64,000 bases of DNA from assembly GCF_000022365.1 (NCBI RefSeq), contig NC_012804.1:1612001-1676000 (forward strand), given 5' to 3'. A program made the translations under genes and the position numbers. Below, piece after piece: positions 27,079-35,061 of the stretch. The stretch's first letter is position 1; the number at the start of each line of letters is the position of its first letter. This DNA is from Thermococcus gammatolerans EJ3 (GTDB lineage: Archaea; Methanobacteriota_B; Thermococci; Thermococcales; Thermococcaceae). Under the pieces are notes generated by a model. That model made no database searches. It had not been told where the DNA came from and worked only from the letters and a program-made list of their open reading frames with translations.

Positions 27079-27117
27079 CTGTTTGTGAACCCAAAAGGTT
27101 TATTAGAAACAGTTCAC
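27079..27117 (+). promoter_or_regulatory. Promoter with interleaved inverted repeats before tungsten oxidoreductase
   Basis: A TATA-like AAAGGTTTATTAGA at 27094-27107 is bracketed by two nested inverted repeats: CTGTTT (27079-27084) with AAACAG (27107-27112), and GTGAAC (27085-27090) with GTTCAC (27112-27117). This is the geometry of an operator that covers the TATA box. The rest of 26927-27078 is AT-rich and shows no gene. Confidence 0.5.
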
Positions 27118-27139
27118 TACTGATCGTTGGTGATCCACC

Positions 27140-29032
27140 ATGAATGGTTACTGGGGAAAGATTCTGCGTGTTAACCTTTCGACCGGGGAGATAAAGGTCG
27201 AGCCCCTCCCGGAGGAATTCCCGAGGAAGTACCTCGGCGGCGTTGGGTTTGGAACGAGACTTCTCTACGACGAGGTTCCCGCAAAGGTAGACCCCCTCGG
27301 ACCGGAGAACAAGATGATAATAACGCCAGGTCTCTTCGTTGCAACTGGCATCGGAACCGGCTCAAAGACCGCGTTCAACTTCAAGAGCCCGCTTACCGGC
27401 GGTTACGGCAGAGCGATGGCAGGAGCGAAGATGGGTGAGGAGCTTAAGAAGGCCGGCTACGACGTCCTCATCATCGAGGGCAAGAGCGAGGAACCCGTAC
27501 TTCTCGTAATCGAGGATGACAACGTCAAGCTTGTTCCGGCCAAGGAGTACTGGGGACTCACAACCGGCGAGGCAAGGAAGAAGGCTAAGGAGGAGTATCC
27601 GGGCTTCGCCACCGCTTTCATTGGCCCCGCTGGAGAGAACCTCAGCCTCATCTCAATCATAGACACCGACGAGAGGCAGGCCGCTCGCGGTGGCCCCGGT
27701 GCAGTCCTCGGAAGCAAGAAGCTCAAGGGAATCCTCGTCAAGGGAACCAAGAAGGTACCGATCGCCAATCCGGAGAAGCTCCGCGAGCTCATCAAGAAGT
27801 GGGCGCTCGTCTTCAAGGACCACCCGGCAACTAAAGCGGACATGGAGTACGGAAGCGGTGAGTTCCTCGACTGGATGAACAGGGAGAGGGGAACCTTCCC
27901 GACCAGGAACTGGCAGATGGGCTTCTTCAAGAAGGCCTATGAGAAGGCCAAGGAGGAGGGCAGGGAGCACATCGGAATAGACCCCTACTACTGGGCTCCC
28001 AAGTACCGCGTCGGAAGGAGGCCGTGCCCGCTCTGTAACAAGCCGTGCAGCCAGTACGTCAAGGTCGAGAGCGAGAAGTGGGGCACCTTCATGGTAGATG
28101 GTCCAGAGTACGAGACCCTCTACTCCTTCGGTGGAGTCCTTGAGATAGACGACTTCGAGACAGTCGCATATCTCAACTACCTCGCTGATGAACTTGGTCT
28201 CGACACGATTTCAGCTGGCGTCACCATCGCCTGGGCCATGGAGGCCTATGAGAGGGGCATTCTCACCAAGGAGGAAGCGGACGGCCTTGAGCTGACCTTC
28301 GGAAACGGCGAGGCCGCTGTGGAAGCGCTCAAGAAGATGGCCTACCGCGAGGGCAACCTCGGAAAGCTCTTGGCCGACGGTGTCAAGAGGGCAAGTGAGC
28401 GCCTAGGCAGGGGAAGCGAGAAGTTCGCCGTGCACGTCAAGGGCATGGAGCCCCCAGCGTACGACGTCAGGGGAATCAAGGGAATGGCGCTCGCCTTCGC
28501 GGTCAGCGTCCGCGGTGCCGACCACCTCACGAGCGGTGCCTACGGAACCGAGCTCGTTGGCAAGTGGTGGAAGTTCGAGGGCGTTGACAGGACCAAGGGC
28601 GAGAACAAGGGATTCGAGATTGCCTTCCACGAGAACCTCATGGCAATCTACGATGCAACGGGAACGTGCAAGTTCTCAAGGCACATGTACTTCCTTGAAG
28701 GCTTCCCAGAGCTCGTCGAGGCTGTCACAGGCATGAACATCGGCGAGGCCGAGCTGATGGTCATCGGCGAGAGGATAATGAACATCGCAAGGGCATTCAA
28801 CGTCCGCGAGGGCTTCAGCAGGAAGGATGACACCCTACCTTACAGGATTATGTGGGAGCCGATTCCCGAGGGGCCGAGCAAGGGCCTCCACGTCCCGCCG
28901 TGGGAGCTCGACAGGATGCTCGACGAGTACTATCAGGCTCGCGGATGGAGCAGGGACGGAATCCCGACCAAGGCCAAGCTCATGGCCCTCGACCTGCCGG
29001 ACATCGCGGACGACATTGGAGCTGGAATCTGA
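27140..29032 (+). CDS. Tungsten-containing aldehyde:ferredoxin oxidoreductase family enzyme
   Basis: A 630-residue AOR-family protein, cytoplasmic. AOR enzymes bind a tungsto-bispterin and one [4Fe-4S] cluster and oxidise aldehydes to acids with ferredoxin. Cluster ligands are Cys296, Cys299, Cys303 (CPLCNKPC) and Cys510 (DATGTCKFS); pterin-contact regions include GPAGENLSL and the DTLPYR stretch near the end. By comparison from memory it is not the classical AOR, FOR or GAPOR of Pyrococcus, so its aldehyde is unknown; a WOR4-like type is possible. GGTGATCC precedes ATG 27140. A four-cysteine mini-protein gene follows 42 bases downstream. Confidence 0.88.
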   Translation: MNGYWGKILRVNLSTGEIKVEPLPEEFPRKYLGGVGFGTRLLYDEVPAKVDPLGPENKMIITPGLFVATGIGTGSKTAFNFKSPLTGGYGRAMAGAKMGEELKKAGYDVLIIEGKSEEPVLLVIEDDNVKLVPAKEYWGLTTGEARKKAKEEYPGFATAFIGPAGENLSLISIIDTDERQAARGGPGAVLGSKKLKGILVKGTKKVPIANPEKLRELIKKWALVFKDHPATKADMEYGSGEFLDWMNRERGTFPTRNWQMGFFKKAYEKAKEEGREHIGIDPYYWAPKYRVGRRPCPLCNKPCSQYVKVESEKWGTFMVDGPEYETLYSFGGVLEIDDFETVAYLNYLADELGLDTISAGVTIAWAMEAYERGILTKEEADGLELTFGNGEAAVEALKKMAYREGNLGKLLADGVKRASERLGRGSEKFAVHVKGMEPPAYDVRGIKGMALAFAVSVRGADHLTSGAYGTELVGKWWKFEGVDRTKGENKGFEIAFHENLMAIYDATGTCKFSRHMYFLEGFPELVEAVTGMNIGEAELMVIGERIMNIARAFNVREGFSRKDDTLPYRIMWEPIPEGPSKGLHVPPWELDRMLDEYYQARGWSRDGIPTKAKLMALDLPDIADDIGAGI

Positions 29033-29074
29033 AGGTTTTTTATCCCTCCCTTCTTATTCTCCCTGGTGAGCAAA

Positions 29075-29242
29075 ATGGACGAGAACCTAAAAGCCTGCAA
29101 GAACTGTCGCTGGTTCGGGCCGATTGACTCCTACTTCCTGACCTACGGGATGTGCAGGAAGCACATGAAGACCGTCCACATGAACTTCGTCTGCGACGAC
29201 TGGGAGCCCCTGTGGGGTGCGGAAAAGCAGAAAAAGGAATAA
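29075..29242 (+). CDS. Four-cysteine mini-protein, possible Fe-S partner of the oxidoreductase
   Basis: A 55-residue product with ATG 29075 after GGTGAG. Its four cysteines (8, 11, 27, 40) are set as ACKNCRWFG... GMCRKH ... FVCDDWEP, a C-x2-C-x15-C-x12-C pattern with aromatic residues resembling the small HiPIP-like [4Fe-4S] subunits of benzylsuccinate synthase-type enzymes; a zinc site is the alternative. Position right behind the tungsten oxidoreductase suggests an electron-transfer or maturation partner. It ends two bases from the stop of the convergent antiporter gene. A TTTTTTAT tract at 29035-29042 could be its TATA box or a partial terminator. Confidence 0.65.
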   Translation: MDENLKACKNCRWFGPIDSYFLTYGMCRKHMKTVHMNFVCDDWEPLWGAEKQKKE

Positions 29243-29244
29243 AA

Positions 29245-30579
29245 TCACGCCCCACTCTTCGGTTCTGACTCCTGCTTCTTCTGAGCGACCTTTCTCTTCC
29301 TTTCCGAGATCCTGCTCTTCCTCTCCTCGACCTTCTGGATGATTGCGCTCTCGATGTCCCTCCTGAAGGCCCACTTGAGGAGTGGCGGCGTTATCAGCAC
29401 CGAGACCGTTATGAATATCAGCGTTGCTGCTATGAACTCCGGCGCGTCCTTCTGAGGGATAGCCCCACCCTGTATCGCAACCATCAGATCGACGAGGGCA
29501 ACCTCCGTCCTAGGTATCGAGCCTATTCCCATCTGGAGGGACATCCAGAAGTTATCCCTCGTAAACAGGAAGTCCCTGCCGCGTCCCCACGCGGTTATCC
29601 ACGCTCCAAAGCCCCTGCCCACAACTTTTCCGATTATCGCCACCGTTGAGAGCACCGCTGCGAGCGTAATCGCGTTCCAGTTCTCGAAGACCCTGAGGTC
29701 GAGCATCGCCCCGGTATGCACGAAGAAGAAAGGCACGAGGAGGCCGTATCCTATGGCCCTGACGTCCTCCATTATCCTTTTGCCCTCTGGAAGCTTGGAC
29801 AGGATCAGGCCCATCATGAAGGCACCCTCGATGGCCGCCGCAAACCAGCCTTCAGCCAGTGCCGCGAAGAGGAACATCATGCCAACCGCCATCCCGAGGA
29901 TGCCCTTCTCCACGTGGAGCCGCTCGGCGAAGCGGACGTAGTGGTCAATGACGTACCAGCCAAGGACGCCGGTTATTATGAAGAACGCCACTATCTTGAC
30001 GCTCAGGTCGAGCAAACTGCCGCTTCCAACCGCGAAGATGACCAGCGCTATGCCGAGGAAGTCGTCCATGACGCTCGCGCTCAGCGATGCCGCACCAACC
30101 TCACTCCTCAGAACGCCGAGATCCATCATGACCCTTACCGTCAGCCCTATGCTTGTAGCCGTCAGCAGGACACCGCCGGCGAAGGCCTCCCTGCTCGGGT
30201 AGCCCATGGCCATGAGGGCGTACCAGCCTATTACCAGTGGGACGAAAACGCCCAACACAGTTGAAACGGTAGCCGTCAGGCCGGTTTTTTTCAGCTGCTC
30301 AACGTCAGTATCGAGGGCGCCCAGAAAGAGGAGGAATATTATACCGAGCTTCGCCAGAAAATCCGAGATCTCCGCGGCGGTTGTTTCAAAGCCTTGGTCG
30401 GAGACGATGGGAAGGTATTGCGGCGCCACGATTCCAAAGTAAACGAGGTTCCCGAGGAGCATTCCCATGAGGAGCTCCCCGAGGACACCGGGCAGTTCAA
30501 ACCTCTCGATTATGCTGTCGCCTATTTTTGCCAGGATCAGGGAGATTCCGATTGTGAAGAGGAGCCATGTCGCGTCCAT
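29245..30579 (-). CDS. Cation:proton antiporter, CPA2 (Kef/NapA-like)
   Basis: A 444-residue membrane protein of about 12 helices. Recognisable are the N-terminal motif ELPGVLGELLMGMLLGN, FLLFLGALDTDVEQLKK, and the ion-site helix SASVMDDFLGIALVIF with its paired aspartates. The C-terminal 45 residues are a basic-acidic cytoplasmic tail (KKQESEPKSGA end). It lacks the TrkA-N domain found in many Kef proteins. Its ATG lies 43 bases inside the upstream CBS-domain gene, so translation is coupled and the CBS protein may serve as its regulatory subunit. Na+ or K+ preference is unknown. Confidence 0.85.
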   Translation of the reverse strand: MDATWLLFTIGISLILAKIGDSIIERFELPGVLGELLMGMLLGNLVYFGIVAPQYLPIVSDQGFETTAAEISDFLAKLGIIFLLFLGALDTDVEQLKKTGLTATVSTVLGVFVPLVIGWYALMAMGYPSREAFAGGVLLTATSIGLTVRVMMDLGVLRSEVGAASLSASVMDDFLGIALVIFAVGSGSLLDLSVKIVAFFIITGVLGWYVIDHYVRFAERLHVEKGILGMAVGMMFLFAALAEGWFAAAIEGAFMMGLILSKLPEGKRIMEDVRAIGYGLLVPFFFVHTGAMLDLRVFENWNAITLAAVLSTVAIIGKVVGRGFGAWITAWGRGRDFLFTRDNFWMSLQMGIGSIPRTEVALVDLMVAIQGGAIPQKDAPEFIAATLIFITVSVLITPPLLKWAFRRDIESAIIQKVEERKSRISERKRKVAQKKQESEPKSGA

Positions 30580-31064
30580 TTCACATCCCCCACCCTCAGC
30601 AGTCTAAGGAACTCGTTGATAAGGAGGCGAAGGCTGACCTCTCCGACCAGGCGATCGCCATCAACGACCGCGAGCACCTGAGCCCTGTACCGCCTCATCT
30701 TGAGAAGGGCGTCGAGAACCGTCGAGTCCCTCTCGATCGTGAGAACGTCCCTCTCGGCAACGTCGATGGCTTTCTCAGCCCCTCCCAGTATTGACCTCAG
30801 ACTCCTGCTGGTCATCCCGAGCTTGAACTTGTAGGCCTCGGGGGGAAGGAGTATGTCTATGACGTCCAGGTACCTGATGACGCCCTTGAGCCTCATGCTC
30901 TCCCTGTCCTCAACGACCCACACGTGGTGCCTTGTCCTTAGGATTTTTAGTACAGTGAGAACGGAAGTATCGACCGTGACGACTGGCATCGAGGCTATCG
31001 GGGGCATAATGTCGTCCAGCTTCATGGAATGGAAACTCTGAAGGGCCCTTTCAATGTCATACAC
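30537..31064 (-). CDS. CBS-pair (Bateman) protein coupled to antiporter
   Basis: About 175 residues with two CBS motifs, roughly 17-75 (LDDIMPPIASMPVVTVDTSV ... LKGVIRYLDVIDILL) and 95-160 (AIDVAERDVLTIERDSTVLD ... LVGEVSLRLLINEF). CBS pairs bind adenine nucleotides and gate transporters or enzymes. The final 43 bases overlap the antiporter gene. The start is uncertain; GTG 31064 has GGTGGTGA just upstream, while GTG 31073 or 31070 would overlap it. Minus-strand AATCTTAAAGG around 31098 may be the TATA box. Confidence 0.8.
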   Translation of the reverse strand: MYDIERALQSFHSMKLDDIMPPIASMPVVTVDTSVLTVLKILRTRHHVWVVEDRESMRLKGVIRYLDVIDILLPPEAYKFKLGMTSRSLRSILGGAEKAIDVAERDVLTIERDSTVLDALLKMRRYRAQVLAVVDGDRLVGEVSLRLLINEFLRLLRVGDVKWTRHGSSSQSESP

Positions 31065-31179
31065 AGTCACCACCGGTTTTCATGTTTGAAGACCTTCCTT
31101 TAAGATTTTCTGGTCATTTAAAGTCCACAATGAACGTTTAGGAGCATATAAATGACCTTTCCGTGCTAGGGGCCACTAA

Positions 31180-31192
31180 TTTTTTATAACCT
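31180..31192 (+). promoter_or_regulatory. TATA box of KaiC-like gene
   Basis: CTAATTTTTTATAACC lies 43-55 bases before ATG 31235. A second good TATA (GCATATAAATG, 31145-31155) lies upstream, so two start points are possible. Confidence 0.5.
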
Positions 31193-31234
31193 TTTAGTCC
31201 ATCAGGCAATGAAGTATTCCAAACGGTGATCCCT

Positions 31235-31939
31235 ATGGTGAAGAGGGTATCCACTGGGATAGCAGGCCTTGACGAGATGCTCGGGGGAGGCCTGATAGCG
31301 GGAAGAGCATATCTCGTCGAAGGGCCTCCAGGGGCTGGAAAGACCATCCTGGCAACACACTTCGCTATGGCGGGCGTCGATAGGGGCGAAAACGCCCTCT
31401 ACGTGACTCTGGAAGAGCCTGCGGATCAGCTAAAGGAGGACATGGCGAGACTCGGCTTCAACGTTGGGAGCGGGAACTTCAAGATCGTGGACGCGACCCC
31501 TGTGAACCCTGAGAGAAGCGTCGTATTCTCCGAAAGCCCTGACATCGAATTCGGCGAGAGCTTTGAGAGACTGCTCAACTCCCTGAGCGCGGAGCTCAGG
31601 AAGAGGGACTATCAAAGGGTGGTCATCGATCCGATAACGATGGTCAAGCTCACCGTGCCGAATGAACTCGAGTACAGAAAGATATTTCTCGCCTTCCTGA
31701 AGACTCTCAGGAGGTACAACGTCACGGTGTTGATGACTGCAGAAGTTGAAAAAAGCGACGTGGAGAAGTACCTTGTCAGCGGCGTGATCAGGCTCCTCAG
31801 AGTCGAGTCAGGGGATAAGATCGTTAGGGCAATTCAGATAACCAAGTTCAGGGGTTCAGCCTTCGACGAGGTTATGAGGCCATACAAGATAACGAACCAG
31901 GGGATACAGGTATTCCCCGAGGAGACAGTGTTTATTTAA
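31235..31939 (+). CDS. KaiC/RAD55-family RecA-like ATPase
   Basis: A 234-residue single-domain RecA-fold ATPase. It begins KRVSTGIAGLDEMLGGGLIAG, typical of archaeal KaiC-like proteins, with Walker A EGPPGAGKT (about residue 30), catalytic EE in LYVTLEEPADQL and Walker B RVVIDPITMV. Such proteins act in signal transduction, often with gas-vesicle, archaellum or transcription partners, but no specific role can be read here. ATG 31235 is supported by GGTGATCCCT. It is convergent with glycyl-tRNA synthetase, 14 bases apart. Confidence 0.85.
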   Translation: MVKRVSTGIAGLDEMLGGGLIAGRAYLVEGPPGAGKTILATHFAMAGVDRGENALYVTLEEPADQLKEDMARLGFNVGSGNFKIVDATPVNPERSVVFSESPDIEFGESFERLLNSLSAELRKRDYQRVVIDPITMVKLTVPNELEYRKIFLAFLKTLRRYNVTVLMTAEVEKSDVEKYLVSGVIRLLRVESGDKIVRAIQITKFRGSAFDEVMRPYKITNQGIQVFPEETVFI

Positions 31940-31953
31940 AGGGAGAAAAGGGG

Positions 31954-33666
31954 CTACTCCCCGAAGATCAGCTCCCTGAGCTTTGAAGGTAGCTCCTCGA
32001 TGCTCACCCTTACCTGCTCCCTCGTGTCGCGGTCGCGGATCGTCACCGTGCTATCCTCGGGCGTCTGGTTGTCTATCGTCACGCAGTAGGGCGTTCCAAT
32101 CTCGTCGTAGCGGAGGTAACGCCTTCCGATTGTATCTTTCTCGTCGTAGACGACTATGAAACCCGCCTTCTGGAGCTTTCTAAAGATTTCGTAGGCGATG
32201 CTCTTGAGAGGCTCCTTGGCGACGAGGGGCAAAACGGCAACCTCAATCGGCGCCATGTCCTTCTTGAGCTTGAGGTAAGTCCTGTCCTCCTCGATGACGA
32301 GGCTGTTCTCAAGGAGCAGGTAGAAGGGCCTGTCTATGCCGAAACTCGGCTCAAGGACGTGGGGTACTATCTTCTCGCCGGTAATCTTCTCCTCGACTTC
32401 CCTTATTATGAAGTCGTCCTTCTCAAGCTCGTAGCCCTCTATCGTGATTTTGCCCTCTTTCCCAAGGATTTCGACCAGCTCACGCTTCTTCTCCTCGTTC
32501 CAGCTTTTTATCAGCTCGTTTATCCTCTTGGCGTCTTTCCTAAGCTTCGGGCCGACGCGCTTGAGGTTCAGGCTGACCTCCAGCCTCTTGACTATCTTCG
32601 GCTCGTCGTAGTGGATTAGCACCGTAAGGTCGGCCCCGCTCTCGCGCATGTGCCTGCTCAGGTCATAGTCTCCCCTGTTCGCTATTCCAACGCACTCGAC
32701 CCAGCCGAAGCGCTCGCTGTGGACTTCCGCGTCCCAGGTGTCGCGGGAGTAGTGGGCGCGCTCCTCGGGGAGCTGCTGGCGGAAGCGTATCTTGTCCTCC
32801 GGGATGCCGATGTCGAGGAGGACGCGCTTCACCATGACCATGTAGTAGGCGAAGAAGGTGTTCATAATGTAGCCCTTCTTTACCGCCTCCTCGGCTGTGA
32901 GCTCGATCTCGCCGAGGTTCTTGAGCTGGTGCTCTATCGGGTAGAGCCTGAGCTTTTCATTCTTGACCTCGTCGAAGTGCGGGTGCTCTGTCTCGCTGGG
33001 GTTGAAGAATATCTCCGCCTCCGCCTGCGTGAACTCCCTGAGCCTTAACATACCCTGCCTCGGCGAAATCTCGTTGCGATAGGCTTTGCCTATCTGGAAT
33101 ACGCCAAAGGGGAGCTTGTTCCTCGCGAAAGCGTTTAAGCGTTTGAAGTTCACGAAGATGCCCTGGGCCGTCTCGGGCCTCAGGTAGCCCTTCTGGTCGC
33201 CGTAGGGGCCGATTTTCGTCTCGAACATGAGGTTGAAGTACCACACGTCGCTCAGCTCGCCGCCGCACTCGGGACAGCGAATGTCGTGCTCGCGGATGAG
33301 CTTCGTGAGTTCTTCGGCGGATAAACCTTCAACGTCCATCCCGAGGGCTTCCTCAATGATGTGGTCGGCCCTAAACCTTGCGCCGCACTTCCTGCACTCG
33401 ACGAGAGGGTCAACGAACTTCTCAACGTGTCCGCTCGCGATGAAGACCTTCTCGGGCGTTATGTCGGGCGTTTCGAGCTCGAAGAAGCCCTCCCTCTGAA
33501 AGGCCTCCCTGATCTTCTGCTCTATCTTCCTCTTTATAGTCGCGCCGAGCGGACCGTAGTCGTAGAATCCGCGTGAACCGCCGTAGATTTCAAAGCTACC
33601 CCACGCGAAGCCTCGTCTCCTCATCAAATCCTGAAGAATCTCGTACTTGTCGGGCTTCTCTCCCAT
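31954..33666 (-). CDS. glyS: Glycyl-tRNA synthetase (class II)
   Basis: A 570-residue alpha-2-type glycyl-tRNA synthetase that charges tRNA-Gly. N-terminus RRRGFAWGSFEIYGGSRGFY with the glycine-site motif, a zinc-ribbon-like insertion (CRKCGARF ... CPECGG, about 93-140), class II motif 2 (FQIGKAYRNEISPRQGMLR), motif 3 (EPSFGIDRPFYLLLE) and an anticodon-binding domain in the last 110 residues. ATG 33666 follows GGTGGTGAG. Minus-strand TTTTTATG at 33701-33709 is the likely TATA box. Confidence 0.95.
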   Translation of the reverse strand: MGEKPDKYEILQDLMRRRGFAWGSFEIYGGSRGFYDYGPLGATIKRKIEQKIREAFQREGFFELETPDITPEKVFIASGHVEKFVDPLVECRKCGARFRADHIIEEALGMDVEGLSAEELTKLIREHDIRCPECGGELSDVWYFNLMFETKIGPYGDQKGYLRPETAQGIFVNFKRLNAFARNKLPFGVFQIGKAYRNEISPRQGMLRLREFTQAEAEIFFNPSETEHPHFDEVKNEKLRLYPIEHQLKNLGEIELTAEEAVKKGYIMNTFFAYYMVMVKRVLLDIGIPEDKIRFRQQLPEERAHYSRDTWDAEVHSERFGWVECVGIANRGDYDLSRHMRESGADLTVLIHYDEPKIVKRLEVSLNLKRVGPKLRKDAKRINELIKSWNEEKKRELVEILGKEGKITIEGYELEKDDFIIREVEEKITGEKIVPHVLEPSFGIDRPFYLLLENSLVIEEDRTYLKLKKDMAPIEVAVLPLVAKEPLKSIAYEIFRKLQKAGFIVVYDEKDTIGRRYLRYDEIGTPYCVTIDNQTPEDSTVTIRDRDTREQVRVSIEELPSKLRELIFGE

Positions 33667-33748
33667 GGGCTCACCACCTGAAAGTTGAGCGGACGAATTT
33701 CATAAAAAGGTTTTGGGGCTCCCTTTGGAATTCTGACAAAGTCCAAAA

Positions 33749-33775
33749 ACGGAAAGAGTTATAAACCGTTTCCGT
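33749..33775 (+). promoter_or_regulatory. lsm-rpl37e promoter flanked by inverted repeat
   Basis: The TATA element GAGTTATAAACC (33756-33767) sits between ACGGAAA (33749-33755) and TTTCCGT (33769-33775), a perfect 7-base inverted repeat. The lsm start lies 42 bases further on. Confidence 0.6.
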
Positions 33776-33816
33776 CGTTTAGGCTATGAGCTTTGATTGT
33801 TTGGAGGTGCGTGAAA

Positions 33817-34047
33817 ATGGCGGAAAGACCACTCGATGTTATTCACAGGTCCCTCGACAAGGACGTCCTCGTGCTCCTCAAGAGGGGTGGCGAGTTTAGG
33901 GGCAAGCTCATCGGTTACGACATCCACCTGAACGTCGTCCTCGCCGGAGCCGACTACATCCAGGACGGCGAGGTCGTTAAGAGCTACGGTAAAATCGTCG
34001 TGAGGGGAGACAACGTTCTCGCGATCTCCCCGGTTGATATCGAGTGA
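33817..34047 (+). CDS. Sm-like archaeal RNA-binding protein (LSm)
   Basis: A 76-residue Lsm protein. Sm1 (VLVLLKRGGEFRGKLIGYD, with the hLNVVLAGAD end) and Sm2 (GKIVVRGDNVLAISP) motifs are complete. Archaeal Lsm rings are usually heptamers that bind U-rich RNA. ATG 33817 is preceded by GGAGGTGCG; an earlier in-frame TTG would disrupt the Sm fold start. It is followed by rpl37e 25 bases later, a gene pair conserved in many archaea. Confidence 0.94.
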   Translation: MAERPLDVIHRSLDKDVLVLLKRGGEFRGKLIGYDIHLNVVLAGADYIQDGEVVKSYGKIVVRGDNVLAISPVDIE

Positions 34048-34072
34048 GCACAAACCTTAGCGGGGTGAGATC

Positions 34073-34264
34073 ATGGGAGCCGGAACCGCGCCGAAGGGCA
34101 AGCGCAACAGGACTCCAACTCACATAAGGTGCAGGCGCTGTGGTAGGAGGGCCTTTAACGTCAAGAAGGGCTACTGCGCCGCCTGTGGCTTTGGCAGGAG
34201 CAGGAGAATGAGGAAGTACAGCTGGAGCCACAAGTGGAAGAAGAAGAGGAACCTCTCCTACTGA
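34073..34264 (+). CDS. rpl37e: Ribosomal protein L37e
   Basis: A 63-residue, very basic large-subunit protein with a zinc-ribbon: [20 protein letters not shown] (C-x2-C-x14-C-x2-C). The C-terminal [17 protein letters not shown] is the rRNA-binding tail. ATG 34073 has GGGGTGAGAT. Length and start [12 protein letters not shown] are as in other archaeal L37e proteins. Confidence 0.96.
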   Translation: MGAGTAPKGKRNRTPTHIRCRRCGRRAFNVKKGYCAACGFGRSRRMRKYSWSHKWKKKRNLSY

Positions 34265-34281
34265 ACCCTCTTTTCTTTTCT
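34265..34281 (+). terminator. T-rich terminator after lsm-rpl37e
   Basis: CCCTCTTTTCTTTTCT directly follows the L37e stop. Confidence 0.45.
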
Positions 34282-35056
34282 AGCGATGATGAGCGCTGGT
34301 CTCCCCGGCTGACGGTGATGAGCTGGACCCGTGCCTGAGCTCTAACAGGATTTCCTTGAACCTCTTCGCGTCCCTGCACATGTCGGTGTTGTTGAAGAAG
34401 ACGAAGCTCTCATTTCTGTTCCAGCCGAGGACGCGCTCCCTGATTTTCTGCAGTTCCTCATCGCTGTAGGAGTGCCGGTAAATTATCCTCCCGTTCTCGT
34501 AGCGCCCGTGAAGCCTGTAATAGTTCGTCTCGCCCCTGTGGAGCGGAATCCTCACGAGCGGGTCGGTCACGTCTATGACGTCGAAGGCTCTAACGAAGCG
34601 CTTAACGCCCTTCTCGCTCCAGCCCCTCAGCTCAACGGCTATCTCGAAGTTTCCCCTGTCAATCATCTCGAAGAATCTTTCCGCGTTGGCGAAGCTCTCC
34701 TCGTTCTCCTTGAAGCTCTTCGGCAACTGAATGAGAATGAAGCGCGCGCCGAGAAGTTCAGCCTCCTTCAGCGTCAGGCGCCAGAAGTGAAGGACGTCGC
34801 TGTTTGGCCTCAAAAGGCCGACGTTTTTGCTCGGCCTAACGTTGCTCCTCCGCCACGTTGGGCTGTTCGGCGGGTGCGTTACGCCCTGAAAGGCCTTCAT
34901 CGCGAAGATGAAGCCCTCAGGAGCTTCCTTCCTCCAGCGCTCAAGGGTTTTCTCCTGGAGGATTCGGTAAAAGGTCTGCTGAACCTCAACGGCATCGAAG
35001 TCCCGGAAATATTTCGACCTTCCCTCGCAGAAGCCACAGGTTCCGACCTTAATCAT
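34280..35056 (-). CDS. DUF72 family protein
   Basis: A 258-residue TIM-barrel-like protein of the DUF72/YecE group. Family landmarks are VGTCGFCEG at the N-terminus, FDAVEVQQTFYR, FAMKAFQGVTHP, FILIQLPKSF, AVELRGWSE, YYRLHGR and FVFFNNTDMCRDA. No activity is established for the family. ATG 35056 is chosen on GGAGTGAT four bases upstream; earlier starts overlap nurA. It sits at the end of the herA-mre11-rad50-nurA operon, so is likely co-transcribed. The last 15 residues are Ser/His-rich and may be weakly conserved. Confidence 0.85.
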   Translation of the reverse strand: MIKVGTCGFCEGRSKYFRDFDAVEVQQTFYRILQEKTLERWRKEAPEGFIFAMKAFQGVTHPPNSPTWRRSNVRPSKNVGLLRPNSDVLHFWRLTLKEAELLGARFILIQLPKSFKENEESFANAERFFEMIDRGNFEIAVELRGWSEKGVKRFVRAFDVIDVTDPLVRIPLHRGETNYYRLHGRYENGRIIYRHSYSDEELQKIRERVLGWNRNESFVFFNNTDMCRDAKRFKEILLELRHGSSSSPSAGETSAHHR

Positions 35057-35061
35057 CTCCA

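Noticed and set aside
27081-27110. Possible SurR site (GTTn3AACn5GTT) at the tungsten oxidoreductase promoter
   Set aside because: The closest match has four bases between GTT and AAC, so the spacing does not fit the known consensus.
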